64,000 nucleotides of DNA from an uncultured Lachnospiraceae bacterium (GTDB taxonomy: Bacteria > Bacillota > Clostridia > Lachnospirales > Lachnospiraceae): positions 21,429 to 85,428 of the forward strand of contig CAMLYL010000004.1 of the NCBI GenBank assembly GCA_946491665.1. Direction: 5' to 3'. Positions 16,395 through 25,426 of this stretch are shown here, in pieces (positions within the stretch are counted from its first letter, which is position 1; the number at the start of each line of letters is the position of its first letter). Both the position numbers and the translations under genes were made by a program. Under the pieces are notes generated by a model. The model made no database searches. It was not told the origin of the DNA and was given only the letters and a program-made list of their open reading frames with translations.

Positions 16395-17492
16395 TTAATT
16401 CTGTTTCTTTGCCGCCGCTTCCTTTCTGGCAAAGATCTCTTTGAAAGACTCTGTATAGGGCGGACGGGCGATTCCATACTCTGTCACAATTCCTGCAATC
16501 AGCTCATGATCTGTAACATCAAACGCCGGGTTAAATACCTTCACGCCCTCCGGAGCCATGCGCTCCTTATACCACATCTCTGTCACTTCCTCCGGCTTCC
16601 TCTGCTCAATCTTAATCTCGGCGCCGGTGGGAGTATTCATATCAATGGTAGAAGTAGGAGCGGCAATATATACCGGAACATTGTACAGCTTTGCCACAGC
16701 CGCAACCACAGAGGTACCGATCTTATTGGCGGTATCGCCATTAGCCGCCACGCGGTCACAGCCTACAAAAACCGCATTTACCCAGCCGTTTTTCATAACA
16801 GTCGCAGACATATTATCGCAGATCAGCGTCACATCCACACCGGAGGACTGCAGCTCATAAGCTGTCAGGCGCGCCCCCTGCAGCAGCGGTCTGGTTTCAT
16901 CCGCAAACACGCGGAAATTATAGCCCCGCTCCTGTCCCAGATAAATAGGCGCAGTAGCAGTGCCGTACTTGCTGGTAGCAAGCTTGCCGGCATTGCAGTG
17001 AGTAAGGATTCCATCTCCCGGCTTTACCAGAGTCAGGCCGTACTCGCCAATCGCCTTGCAGACACGGATATCCTCCTCCTGGATTTCGATGGACTCCTCC
17101 TTCAGAAGCTGTTTAATGTCAGCAACAGACTTTTCTCTGTTGTTCAAAACCACCTGCTCCATGCGGTTCAAAGCCCAGGACAGATTCACCGCCGTAGGAC
17201 GGGAGGAGTCCAGATAATCCTTCTGCTTCTTAAACTCCGCATAAAAAGTATCAAAATCCTCTGTATCAATTCCCTTTGCCAGCACATAGATGCCGTAGGC
17301 GGCCGCCACGCCGATGGCCGGAGCGCCGCGCACCTGCAGCAGATAAATTGCATCCCAGATCTCCTGAGCTGTTTTCAGCGCGATAATCTCCGTCTTTGCA
17401 GGCAGCTTTGTCTGATCAATAATCACTACCGCGCTGTTCTCGTCATCCAGTGTGACGGTATCATAGTCCATAATATTCTTTTTTTCTTCCAT
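16395..17492 (-). CDS. mtnA: S-methyl-5-thioribose-1-phosphate isomerase
   Basis: 365 residues from the ATG with AGGATATT upstream. The fold is the eIF2B-like isomerase. [35 protein letters not shown] (catalytic cysteine region), [16 protein letters not shown] and [18 protein letters not shown] (catalytic aspartate) are all conserved in MtnA. It isomerises methylthioribose 1-phosphate to the ribulose form in methionine salvage. No other salvage gene is in the window. In Clostridia similar proteins may serve 5-deoxyribose salvage instead, which remains possible here. Confidence 0.93.
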   Translation of the reverse strand: MEEKKNIMDYDTVTLDDENSAVVIIDQTKLPAKTEIIALKTAQEIWDAIYLLQVRGAPAIGVAAAYGIYVLAKGIDTEDFDTFYAEFKKQKDYLDSSRPTAVNLSWALNRMEQVVLNNREKSVADIKQLLKEESIEIQEEDIRVCKAIGEYGLTLVKPGDGILTHCNAGKLATSKYGTATAPIYLGQERGYNFRVFADETRPLLQGARLTAYELQSSGVDVTLICDNMSATVMKNGWVNAVFVGCDRVAANGDTANKIGTSVVAAVAKLYNVPVYIAAPTSTIDMNTPTGAEIKIEQRKPEEVTEMWYKERMAPEGVKVFNPAFDVTDHELIAGIVTEYGIARPPYTESFKEIFARKEAAAKKQN

Positions 17493-17562
17493 AATATCCT
17501 GTTCTCTTTCTGTTTGAATTATCATCTGCCCCGTGAGCGGGTCTTGAATTTTGAATCTCAGC

Positions 17563-19428
17563 CTACTCCACGGTCACGCTCTTTGCCAGGTTCCGCGGTT
17601 TATCCACATCCAGGCCGCGGGCCACGCTGGTATAATATCCCAGAAGCTGCAGCGGTATCACTGCGAGACTGGCCGTGAAATGCGGGTCTGTCTTGGGAAT
17701 ATAAACTGTGAAATCAGCCGTATCCTCAATCACATAATGACCATAGCTGGTCAGCCCCATCAGGTATGCGCCTCTGGACTTGCACTCCACCATATTGCTG
17801 ACTGTCTTTTCGTAAAGATCATCCTGTGTCAGCACACCGATTACAAGAATGCCGTTTTCAATCAGGCTGATGGTTCCGTGCTTCAGTTCTCCCGCCGCGT
17901 AAGCCTCAGAGTGAATGTAGGAAATCTCCTTCATTTTCAGACTTCCTTCCAGGCTGATCGCGTAATCGATTCCTCTTCCGATAAAGAAAATATCATGAGC
18001 GTTGGAGAACTTAGCGGCAAACCACTGCAGCCGTTCCTTCTCGCTGAGAATATGCTCCATCTTCTGCGGAAGTGTCTGAATCTCCGTCAGCATACTCTGA
18101 TACTTTTCTTCCGAAATCTCTCCCCTCACAAAAGCAAACTGCATTGCCATAAGATAAGTGGCAATCAGCTGTGTACTGTATGCTTTTGTGGTGGCAACGG
18201 CAATCTCCGGTCCTGCGAGAGTATAAAATACAAAGTCCGCCTCACGCGCAATCGAAGATCCCACCACATTCACAATCGCCAGAGTCCGAATCCCCATGCC
18301 TTTCGCTTCCCGCAGGGCAGCCAGGGAATCCGCCGTCTCTCCGGACTGTGAAATAATAATTACCAGACCGTCGGGATCCAGAAGCGGTCTGCGGTACCGG
18401 AATTCACTGGCCAGATCCACACGAACCGGTATACGGGCCAGATCCTCAAAAACATACTGGGCTGCCATTCCCACATGCCACGCGGAACCGCAGGCCACAA
18501 TATAGATCTGGGAAATCTTCTGAATTTCCTCATCAGAAAGGCCGGAAGCAGAAAGATCGATCTCACATTTTCCGTCTTTCTCTTTTACTGCGGAACGGAT
18601 CGTATCCTCCACAGCTTTCGGCTGTTCGTGGATCTCCTTCATCATGAAATGCTCGTATCCGCCCTTTTCCGCGGCCTCCGCATCCCAGTTGATCTCCACC
18701 AGTTCCTTCTCGATCTCATCGCCGTCAATATTATAAAAACCGACAGCTCCCGGAGTCAGTCTTGCAATCTCCAGATTGCCGATATAATAAACTTTTCTCG
18801 TATACTTTAAGATTGCCGGCACATCGGAAGCCACATAAGCCTCTCCGTCCTGCACGCCGATAATCATGGGACTGTCTTTTCTGGCCACCCAGATCTCGCC
18901 GGGATGCTCCCGGAACATGACCGCCAGAGCATAAGACCCCCGCGTACGAACCATGGCCTTCGCCAGGGCGTCTACAGGACCGCCGTTATACTTCTTATAG
19001 TAATAATCAACCAGCTTTACAAATGCTTCTGTATCTGTCTCGGAATAAAATGTATAACCGTTTCTCAGCAGCTTATCCTTCAGCTCCTGAAAATTCTCAA
19101 TAATACCGTTATGAACGCCCACAACATCGGCTCCCTCTCCGGTAGCTGCCGCACTGGTATGAGGATGGGCATTCTGCTCAGAAGGCTCCCCGTGAGTGGC
19201 CCAGCGGGTATGCCCGATCCCGCAGGAACCGGTCACCGCATTCCCGCCGTCTGTCTTCTCTGCCAGCTTCTTTAAACGCCCCTTGGCCTTCACTACTTCA
19301 AACTCTCTGTCACCGTCACGAACAGCAAGCCCCGCAGAATCATATCCGCGATACTCCAGTTTGGACAGACCGTCCAACAGAATGGGCGCTGCCTGTCTGC
19401 TGCCTATATAGCCAACGATACCACACAT
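17563..19428 (-). CDS. glmS: Glutamine-fructose-6-phosphate aminotransferase
   Basis: 621 residues when started at MCGIVGY, which leaves Cys2 as the N-terminal nucleophile, as needed in this enzyme; GGAGGAAG lies upstream. The glutaminase half contains the motifs [14 protein letters not shown] and HNGIIENF. Two SIS domains follow ([35 protein letters not shown]), and the C-terminus ([15 protein letters not shown]) is the hallmark [13 protein letters not shown]. It makes glucosamine 6-phosphate for peptidoglycan. No glmS ribozyme sequence is apparent in the 278-base upstream interval, which is otherwise featureless to my reading. Confidence 0.97.
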   Translation of the reverse strand: MCGIVGYIGSRQAAPILLDGLSKLEYRGYDSAGLAVRDGDREFEVVKAKGRLKKLAEKTDGGNAVTGSCGIGHTRWATHGEPSEQNAHPHTSAAATGEGADVVGVHNGIIENFQELKDKLLRNGYTFYSETDTEAFVKLVDYYYKKYNGGPVDALAKAMVRTRGSYALAVMFREHPGEIWVARKDSPMIIGVQDGEAYVASDVPAILKYTRKVYYIGNLEIARLTPGAVGFYNIDGDEIEKELVEINWDAEAAEKGGYEHFMMKEIHEQPKAVEDTIRSAVKEKDGKCEIDLSASGLSDEEIQKISQIYIVACGSAWHVGMAAQYVFEDLARIPVRVDLASEFRYRRPLLDPDGLVIIISQSGETADSLAALREAKGMGIRTLAIVNVVGSSIAREADFVFYTLAGPEIAVATTKAYSTQLIATYLMAMQFAFVRGEISEEKYQSMLTEIQTLPQKMEHILSEKERLQWFAAKFSNAHDIFFIGRGIDYAISLEGSLKMKEISYIHSEAYAAGELKHGTISLIENGILVIGVLTQDDLYEKTVSNMVECKSRGAYLMGLTSYGHYVIEDTADFTVYIPKTDPHFTASLAVIPLQLLGYYTSVARGLDVDKPRNLAKSVTVE

Positions 19429-19706
19429 ACTCTGAACTTCCTCCTGTAAGGTTGAATTTATATACCAACTTACCATATTTCCCGCATTTTATCAACACTT
19501 TGTTGCCGGTGAGAAACCTGTCGGATGCAGTTCCTTCCCTTCACAGCAACACCTGCCGACCCTTCATAATTCATGCCTGAGTTCTTTTCTTCTGCCATAA
19601 TATGCTTCAGGACAGACTCAGGTGCAGGGTATACCGAAAAAAGAAGGACTTCCGGTTCAGATCATCCGAAAGCCCATCTCAGAACTGCATTTTCCGCAGT
19701 CTTTTT

Positions 19707-20591
19707 TCACAATTTCATTTCATCCTGTTCCCTGTCGAATCCGACCGTCATATCATATACTCCGCTGACTGTGACCGCAAATTCCCGGGGCAGGTCGGAA
19801 GGGAAATTATGATAACCGGGGACAAAAATCAACGGAAGCTTCAGTTTCCCGGCAATCTCAGCGGCGGTCCGGTGAAACAGCCCTTCCCGGCTGCCTTCCC
19901 CTGCACCGATCCACAGCGGAACGGAAATCTCCCGCAGCAGATTCAGATCCGCCTCAAAAAAGCTCTCCATCTCATACTGCACAAACACCTTCAGATTCTC
20001 CAGATCCCGGGCCTGCTTCTGCAATGATTTGCTCTCTGCCCGTTCATCCACGCCGCCCATAGACTCAATAAAAGCCCACAGCGCCCGAATCATCCTCCCT
20101 GTATCTCTGGCTTCCCGCAGCTTCTTTACAAGAGTATCCATCCCGGCGGCCACAGCTTCCGCCCCCCGAAACGCGGGCTCATGCAGAAACAAACCGCTTA
20201 CCAGCTCCGGATAAAGCGCCGCCAGCCGGGATGCCACCACGCCTCCGGCGCTGCTTCCTGTCACAAAAACTTTCTGCTGACCGGCAGCCCTGATCACAGC
20301 GGCGGCATCCTCCGCCTGTATCTGCAGAGCAAAGGGATTTCCGCCTGCCGTGTTCTTCAGGGCAGCTTCACTCACCCTGCTGCGGCTGCAGCCTCTCCGG
20401 TCGTAAGTAATCACTGTAAATTTTTTTGCCAGAAGTTTTGCCGCCTCCTCAAAATAGTCGCTGTCGCAGGCAACTCCATGAATCAGCAGAAGCCCCGGTC
20501 CGGCGCCCCGTTTTCTGCCAAACAGGACTGCGTCCTCCCGTTCAACCGCAAACTCCTCCGGCTGTTCCTTTATCTGTTTCATATCAGTCAC
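19707..20591 (-). CDS. Alpha/beta-hydrolase
   Basis: 294 residues. The oxyanion-hole region is LLLIHGVACDSDYFEE, the nucleophile elbow GSSAGG (Ser in G-x-S-x-G form), and the likely catalytic His is in YHNFPSDLP near the C-terminus. The cap region lies between. The family includes esterases, haloperoxidase-like enzymes and MhpC-like hydrolases; the substrate cannot be told. The start lies three bases after the gltX stop, so it is the last gene of the operon 73-residue gene-gltX-hydrolase. I would not assign a metabolic role. Confidence 0.85.
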   Translation of the reverse strand: MTDMKQIKEQPEEFAVEREDAVLFGRKRGAGPGLLLIHGVACDSDYFEEAAKLLAKKFTVITYDRRGCSRSRVSEAALKNTAGGNPFALQIQAEDAAAVIRAAGQQKVFVTGSSAGGVVASRLAALYPELVSGLFLHEPAFRGAEAVAAGMDTLVKKLREARDTGRMIRALWAFIESMGGVDERAESKSLQKQARDLENLKVFVQYEMESFFEADLNLLREISVPLWIGAGEGSREGLFHRTAAEIAGKLKLPLIFVPGYHNFPSDLPREFAVTVSGVYDMTVGFDREQDEMKL

Positions 20592-20594
20592 TCT

Positions 20595-22316
20595 CTATGA
20601 CAGCTTCTCCGCTGCGGTCTGCAGACGTCTGCGGATCCGCTCCGGACCCATAACCTGCATAATCTGATACAGATCCGGCGTATTTCTCCGTCCGGTCAGA
20701 CCCACACGGATAACAGTACTCACATCCCCCACATGTCCGGGCCATTCATCCTTCGCTTTTCTCCAGATCTTCACCTCCCGGGCATAGCCGATCCGCTCTG
20801 CCAGATCCTTCATCCGGTCAAACCACTGCTGACTGTCATCCTCCGGATTATAAAACTCTTCCACATAAAGAGAAAAAATCTGTCTCAGCAGATCCGGATC
20901 AGAAATCAGCTGGTACTCATACTCATCCGGCTTCAGATCAAACTGATCATCATACATGTAGGAAATATAATCTCTCACATCGGACCATTTTCCGATATCT
21001 TTCCTCTTTTTCTTAATATCTGCCCCACGCTCGATTCCGAGAACCTTCAGTGAATATTCCCTGTCATCCAGCATGGACTTCAACACTGAATCATAACGCT
21101 CTGCCCAGCTGTAAACATCCTCATAAACCTTTTCCGCAGAAAATTCCGCAATCACATTTTTCGAAACGTCGATCAGCTTGTCCATATCAAACAGCGCGCC
21201 CTCCGTGGTGCTCATTTTCTTCAGGGCAAAGGGGAATTCGTACAGATCCGCGCTGCCGTTATTTTTCCGCCACATCTCAAAATCAGAATTGGCTACAGTC
21301 ATCAGATACTCCTTCACCGACTCCTTCGGGATACCTGCCTGATGGTAGTAGCTGACCGCTGCCTCCGGATCCTTCCGCTTGCTGATTTTTCTCTTAAAGG
21401 TCACCGCCTCGCCGTTTTCATCCAGAATGGGGTTCCCGTTCTTATCCACCTTCGCCTCGCTTTTCAGCATGGGCGCATAATGGCAGTATTTGGGCGCCTT
21501 AAATCCCAGCGCCCTGAACAGTTCCAGATGCAGAGGCACTGAGGGGAACCACTCGTTGGACCGGATCACATGGGTTGTGTGCATCAGATGATCGTCCACC
21601 GCATGAGCAAAATGGTAAGTAGGAAGACCGTCTCCTTTGATAATGACAATATCCAGAATATTCTGGGGCATCTCCACTTTGCCCTTTACCATATCCTTGT
21701 GCGTAATCCTGCCGTCCTCTTTTCCCATAGCTCTGAAACGGATCACATACGGATCCCCGCGCCGGATACGCTCTGCCGCCTCCTCAATGGGAAGATCCCG
21801 GTAAATGGCCCATTCGCCGTAATAACCGATATTGTTCAGCTTCTTCTCTTCCTGTTTTTTCCTGAGTTCAGCCAGTTCCTCTTCTGTGGCAAAGCAGGGA
21901 TAAGCTCTGTCATTGACCAGAAGATACTTTGCATACGCCTCATAAATCTCCCGCCGCTGTGTCTGGATATAGGGACCGTAATCCCCCACAGATTCTGTCT
22001 CGCTGACCATACCCTCATCAAATACAATATCAAAATCCTTCATGGAATCAATGATCCCCTGAACGCCGTTTTCTATCTTACGCTTCTGATCCGTATCCTC
22101 AATGCGGAGAATCAGCTTTCCGCCGGTCTGCTTCACCAGCGCAGTCTCAACAATACACTGCTCCAGCGCGCCGATATGCACGAATCCGGTAGGACTGGGC
22201 GCAAATCTGGTTACTACCGCTCCCTCCGGAAGATCTCTCTCCGGGTACTTTTCCTCATAATAAGAAATATCCTTCGCTTCCGGGAAAATCAAATCCGCAA
22301 GTTCCTGTCTTTCCAT
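20595..22316 (-). CDS. gltX: Glutamyl-tRNA synthetase, long form
   Basis: 573 residues, some 80-90 more than a typical bacterial GltX. The HIGH-like motif is APSPTGFVHIG (41-51) and the KMSKS-like motif is KRKISKRKDPE; ILRIEDTDQKR is the conserved strand between them. An added stretch sits just before the KMSKS region (KVDKNGNPILDENGEAVTF), and the C-terminal anticodon domain is elongated. This long class is known in Clostridia and Bacteroidetes. It charges tRNA-Glu. The ribosome site is GGAGGAATTGATTT. Confidence 0.92.
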   Translation of the reverse strand: MERQELADLIFPEAKDISYYEEKYPERDLPEGAVVTRFAPSPTGFVHIGALEQCIVETALVKQTGGKLILRIEDTDQKRKIENGVQGIIDSMKDFDIVFDEGMVSETESVGDYGPYIQTQRREIYEAYAKYLLVNDRAYPCFATEEELAELRKKQEEKKLNNIGYYGEWAIYRDLPIEEAAERIRRGDPYVIRFRAMGKEDGRITHKDMVKGKVEMPQNILDIVIIKGDGLPTYHFAHAVDDHLMHTTHVIRSNEWFPSVPLHLELFRALGFKAPKYCHYAPMLKSEAKVDKNGNPILDENGEAVTFKRKISKRKDPEAAVSYYHQAGIPKESVKEYLMTVANSDFEMWRKNNGSADLYEFPFALKKMSTTEGALFDMDKLIDVSKNVIAEFSAEKVYEDVYSWAERYDSVLKSMLDDREYSLKVLGIERGADIKKKRKDIGKWSDVRDYISYMYDDQFDLKPDEYEYQLISDPDLLRQIFSLYVEEFYNPEDDSQQWFDRMKDLAERIGYAREVKIWRKAKDEWPGHVGDVSTVIRVGLTGRRNTPDLYQIMQVMGPERIRRRLQTAAEKLS

Positions 22317-22344
22317 AAATCAATTCCTCCAAAAATAAATTAGT

Positions 22345-22566
22345 TTAATAAATCTTCTCAATTTCCTTCAGGTCATAAGCATCGAGAAACTCCTGCAGCT
22401 CCCGCTCATTCCGGATCAGCTGCGCCTCCTCAAACTTCCCTGTCTTCAGATCCTGAAAACCCGCCACCTGTTCTCCTGTACAGATACTGCATTTCAAAAC
22501 CGGTCTGCAGACCGACGGATCATATTCCTTTTTTTCTGCTTTCCTGTTTCTCTTTCTGCCAAACAT
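22345..22566 (-). CDS. Small conserved protein of the gltX operon
   Basis: 73 residues from the ATG with GGAGGAGACAGAGG upstream; longer in-frame starts are less likely. The protein has a basic N-terminus (MFGRKRNRKAEKK), then KCSICTGEQVAGFQDLKTGK, where two cysteines lie close together, and ends with an acidic helix (ELQEFLDAYDLKEIEKIY). Small proteins with the CTGEQVAGF pattern are common in Lachnospiraceae and are sometimes wrongly labelled aspartate dehydrogenase. There is no room for a dehydrogenase fold here. It precedes gltX by 28 bases. Confidence 0.75.
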   Translation of the reverse strand: MFGRKRNRKAEKKEYDPSVCRPVLKCSICTGEQVAGFQDLKTGKFEEAQLIRNERELQEFLDAYDLKEIEKIY

Positions 22567-22606
22567 CCTCTGTCTCCTCCTTTCGACAAAACGGCAGTTT
22601 TTATTC

Positions 22607-22666
22607 ATCATACCAGAAAAGTTTTATTTTTGCCATCTTCCAAAAGCATAGAAGCGCAGGTATAAT
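22607..22666. promoter_or_regulatory. Divergent promoter region between the gltX operon and a plus-strand gene
   Basis: On the minus strand an extended -10 (TGGTATGAT, -10 at 22607-22612) faces the gltX operon. On the plus strand TATAAT at 22661-22666 is followed by AGGAGG and the ATG at 22698. The -35 regions of both are weak. Confidence 0.5.
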
Positions 22667-22697
22667 GATATCATATATTTGCTCAGGAGGATACCCC

Positions 22698-23018
22698 ATG
22701 ACTTATTCCATTGTCTATGATGCAGTACAGATCAAAACAACACATTTTGAAAATCCGGCGCCCCTGATCAACATGAATGAGCTGGCCGCCGGCATCCTTA
22801 TTGCCTGCCGTCAGGCAGGGGCCGAGCCGCCGGAGCTGACCGTCGGAATGTCTGTAAATGAATTTCGAACCGCTTTTCTTCAGGCCATCGACGGCAGAGA
22901 AGGCGCCAATCCCCGGCTTCTTTCCGCAATCCGGGAATATCCCCATGAAAAGCTTCTGATCGATGAGGCCGCAAAAGCAACCTATGAGTTCGGTCTGACG
23001 CTTCCGGATCTGAATTAA
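22698..23018 (+). CDS. Uncharacterised 106-residue protein
   Basis: The start is the ATG behind TCAGGAGGATACCCC. The protein is soluble, with a strand-rich opening (MTYSIVYDAVQIKTTHFENP), a helix (NMNELAAGILIACRQAG) and a second helical region ending FGLTLPDLN. No cysteine pair, membrane segment or known motif is visible. It lies between two minus-strand operons and is the only plus-strand gene for several kilobases. I do not recognise it; it looks like a conserved clostridial small protein. Confidence 0.6.
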   Translation: MTYSIVYDAVQIKTTHFENPAPLINMNELAAGILIACRQAGAEPPELTVGMSVNEFRTAFLQAIDGREGANPRLLSAIREYPHEKLLIDEAAKATYEFGLTLPDLN

Positions 23019-23065
23019 AACCCGGTATAATGCCTCTCACCGCCATGAAACGCCGATGCGGCATC

Positions 23066-23335
23066 CTAATATCCCCGCTCATGGAAATCCCGCTCATCCT
23101 TCAGCGGGATCTTTTTCACATCCATGCCGGTAATCTCAATATATCTCTGTCGGTCCAGGAAAAGCACCAGTTCATCAATCTTTTCCTCCGTCCCCTGCAC
23201 TTCCATCTCCACACTGCCGTCAGAAAGATTCTGCACCCAGCCGGCCAGCCCCAGCTGTCTGGCCTTGTGTACGGAATAATAGCGAAATCCCACGCCCTGT
23301 ACTCTTCCGTAAAATAAAATATGTTTCCGAATCAT
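23066..23335 (-). CDS. acyP: Acylphosphatase
   Basis: 89 residues from the ATG at 23335 (AAAGGA eight bases upstream). The active-site loop is GRVQGVGFRYY (residues 9-19), with the catalytic Arg in GFRYY, followed by LGLAGWVQNLSDGSVEMEVQ with the catalytic Asn. This is the full acylphosphatase fold, which hydrolyses carboxyl-phosphate bonds. It follows a broken MGMT-like gene by 13 bases, on the same strand as the MATE pump, so all three may once have been one operon. Confidence 0.95.
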   Translation of the reverse strand: MIRKHILFYGRVQGVGFRYYSVHKARQLGLAGWVQNLSDGSVEMEVQGTEEKIDELVLFLDRQRYIEITGMDVKKIPLKDERDFHERGY

Positions 23336-23348
23336 ACCCGTCATCCTT

Positions 23349-23499
23349 TCAGCAGTCCCACTGATATTTTTTCAAATCCACACATCCGTCCGCTCTGACC
23401 TGTACTCCTTCATCAATATGCAGCCACATTTCCCTCCGGTATCTCCTCCACCACAGACAGGATCTCATAAATCAATTCCTCTGTCAAAACCTTACCCAT
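23349..23499 (-). pseudogene. Degraded MGMT/alkyltransferase-like protein gene
   Basis: Two pieces of an MGMT-family (ATL-type) protein survive in different frames. The first, from the ATG at 23499, reads LTEELIYEILSVVEEIPEGN then VAAY and stops at 23413; IPEGNVA is the start of the family's DNA-binding helix region. The second reads EGVQVRADGCVDLKKYQWDC and stops at 23349, which is the usual C-terminus of such proteins. The central 55-65 residues, including the PCHR active-site region, are deleted, and the join is out of frame. It overlaps the MATE stop by eight bases and precedes acyP. Confidence 0.75.
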
Positions 23500-24877
23500 T
23501 TTCAGAAACTCCTCCGTCTGCAGAACCCCCGAACAGAGTCCGCTTCAACTGATAAATCGTAATCACATAGCTGATAATCAGAACCACATCCGCTCCGATC
23601 CAGGCAAAAACTTCTCCCCAGAACAGAGCATAATATCCGAACACTGCCGGCAGAGTCAGCGCCACCACCGTCCTCACACAGAACTCTGCCACGCCGGATA
23701 TCATGGTCATCACCGAGCGGCCCATGCCCTGAAGCGAAGAACGAACCACATGCAGAACATAGAGGATCGGCAGAGAAATACTCATAACAGACAAAAATTC
23801 ATAAGCTGCCGCTATGGTACTCAGACGGTCGCTCTCCGATCCCGAAATAAACAGCCCCAGCAGAGGTTTACCCACAAGCAGCATCACCACGCCGATCAGA
23901 ACCGCCGTCAACACAGCAATCAGCACGGCAGACCGCACGCCTTTTCTGATCCGGTCCAGCTTCCGGGCTCCCAGATTCTGCCCGGTATATGTCGTCATGG
24001 CATAGCCAAAGGAGATCGCGGCAATCTCCAGCAGTCCATACAGCTTATTCGTAGCTGTGAACGCCGCAATAAACAGCACTCCGAATCCATTTACCACCGT
24101 CTGAACAATCATTCCGCCGATGGAAATCAGAATATTCTGCAGCGCCATTGGCATTCCCAGGAACAGCAGCCGTCCCGCCAGCCGAAGTTCCGGCATAAAG
24201 TCTCTCCTGCAGAACGCCAGAATCTCAATCTTCAGAATCTTCGTCAGGCAGAATACCGCAGAACATCCCTGGGCAATCACGGTGGCAATCGCCGCTCCCC
24301 GGACGCCCCATCCAAACACCGCCACAAACAACAGATCCAGCCCCACGTTTACCGATGCCGCCACAATCATGGAGTACAGAGGCGTCTTGCTGTCCCCCAG
24401 CGCCCTGAGAAGCGCCGCCAGAATATTGTAAGCCATCACCACTATCATTCCGCCGAAAATCACCCGCAGATATTCGGCAGACATGGGCGCCACTTCCTCC
24501 GGCACGCGCAGGATCCGCAGCATGGGAGCCACCAGAATCTCCCCGATCAGAATCAGAATCACAGCCAGGATCCCCGATAAAACCAGAGCATTTCCCGCAG
24601 CTTTCCTCATCTGAGGCAGATCACCCTCTCCGAACTTCTGGGCAATCAGTATGGAAAACCCCTGCGTTAATCCCGTGATAATCGCCAGAAACATCCAGTT
24701 GAACCAGTCCACAGTTCCCACAGCCGCCAGAGCCGATGTCCCCAGCACACGGCCCACTACCATGGTATCCACCACCGTATATAACTGCTGAAAAACATTG
24801 CCTGCCATCAGCGGAAGAGAAAACAGCAAAAAAAGCTTTGCCGGATTTCCCTCTGTCATATTTCTTATCTGAGCCAT
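23492..24877 (-). CDS. MATE-family efflux transporter
   Basis: 461 residues from the ATG after GAGGTTTGGAA, with 12 predicted membrane helices in two similar halves. The N-terminus MTEGNPAKLFLLFSLPLMAG and the following QQLYTVVDTMVVGRVLGTSA are typical of the MATE/DinF-like family; the second half repeats the pattern (RLLFLGMPMALQNILISIGG). Such pumps export cationic drugs or metabolites with a sodium or proton gradient. The gene is divergent from an XRE regulator (25017), with repeated TTCAA(A/G)TAA sequences between, so the regulator may control it. Confidence 0.9.
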   Translation of the reverse strand: MAQIRNMTEGNPAKLFLLFSLPLMAGNVFQQLYTVVDTMVVGRVLGTSALAAVGTVDWFNWMFLAIITGLTQGFSILIAQKFGEGDLPQMRKAAGNALVLSGILAVILILIGEILVAPMLRILRVPEEVAPMSAEYLRVIFGGMIVVMAYNILAALLRALGDSKTPLYSMIVAASVNVGLDLLFVAVFGWGVRGAAIATVIAQGCSAVFCLTKILKIEILAFCRRDFMPELRLAGRLLFLGMPMALQNILISIGGMIVQTVVNGFGVLFIAAFTATNKLYGLLEIAAISFGYAMTTYTGQNLGARKLDRIRKGVRSAVLIAVLTAVLIGVVMLLVGKPLLGLFISGSESDRLSTIAAAYEFLSVMSISLPILYVLHVVRSSLQGMGRSVMTMISGVAEFCVRTVVALTLPAVFGYYALFWGEVFAWIGADVVLIISYVITIYQLKRTLFGGSADGGVSENG

Positions 24878-24904
24878 TTCCAAACCTCACCTTTTTCTTT
24901 TGTA

Positions 24905-24981
24905 ATTAAGTAAAATTTTTTCAAGTAAAATCAATTATATTCAAATAAGATATTTATTTCAAGCTATATTTATAGTATACT
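24905..24981. promoter_or_regulatory. Divergent control region with repeated TTCAA motifs
   Basis: TTCAAGTAA (24920), TTCAAATAA (24940) and TTCAAG (24958) are spaced 20 and 18 bases apart between the MATE and XRE genes. A -10 TATACT (24976-24981) with a weak TTTATT -35 reads toward the XRE gene. The direct repeats look like binding sites for a dimeric regulator. Confidence 0.5.
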
Positions 24982-25016
24982 TTATACCAGCGATAACTCA
25001 AAAGGAGCTTTTAGTT

Positions 25017-25343
25017 ATGAAAAACGAAGATTATGAAAAATTGGGTCCCCGCGTAAAAGAACTGCGTATTCAGATGGACCTGACACAGGCCCAGGTGGCA
25101 AGTGCATTAAATGTGACGCCCGGATACATAAGCAACGTGGAAAACAACCGCACTGCCATGTCTCTGCGTGTACTGATCTACTATGCAAAGCTGATGCATA
25201 TCTCTCTGGATTCTCTGATCGGCAGAATTGATTCAGACTACAGGGGAACAGCTCTGGATCACGAAATTATGGATGTTCTGTCCACCATGGACGAGGATAA
25301 GAAGCTGAAGCTTCTGCGGACCCTGAAGATCTGGAATGAATAA
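25017..25343 (+). CDS. XRE-family regulator
   Basis: 108 residues. The HTH fills residues 10-65: LGPRVKELRIQMDLTQAQVA, then ALNVTPGYISNVENNRTAMS (recognition helix) and LRVLIYYAKLMHISLDSLIG. The C-terminal tail is short and helical (EIMDVLSTMDEDKKLKLLRT). The ATG has AAAGGAG upstream. It is divergent from the MATE pump gene, from which it is separated by 139 bases with direct repeats, and is closed by a strong terminator. It probably represses itself and possibly the pump. Confidence 0.9.
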   Translation: MKNEDYEKLGPRVKELRIQMDLTQAQVASALNVTPGYISNVENNRTAMSLRVLIYYAKLMHISLDSLIGRIDSDYRGTALDHEIMDVLSTMDEDKKLKLLRTLKIWNE

Positions 25344-25345
25344 AA

Positions 25346-25397
25346 ATACCCCCATGGAAATCTTCCGAAACTGCGTTTCTGATTTCCATGGGGATAT
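25346..25397. terminator. Strong bidirectional terminator
   Basis: ATACCCCCATGGAAATC pairs with GATTTCCATGGGGATAT across an 18-base loop, flanked by A and T runs on both sides. It serves the plus-strand XRE gene and the minus-strand GntP-type gene. Confidence 0.9.
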
Positions 25398-25426
25398 TTT
25401 TGTTTGCCGGCTGCAGTTCTTCTGCG

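Noticed and set aside
19429..19706. glmS ribozyme expected upstream of glmS
   Set aside because: I read the 278 bases on the minus strand and did not find the conserved ribozyme core sequence, so no riboswitch is called.
22345..22566. Aspartate dehydrogenase annotation for the 73-residue protein
   Set aside because: The protein is far too short for a dehydrogenase; the label in some databases is likely to be an error.
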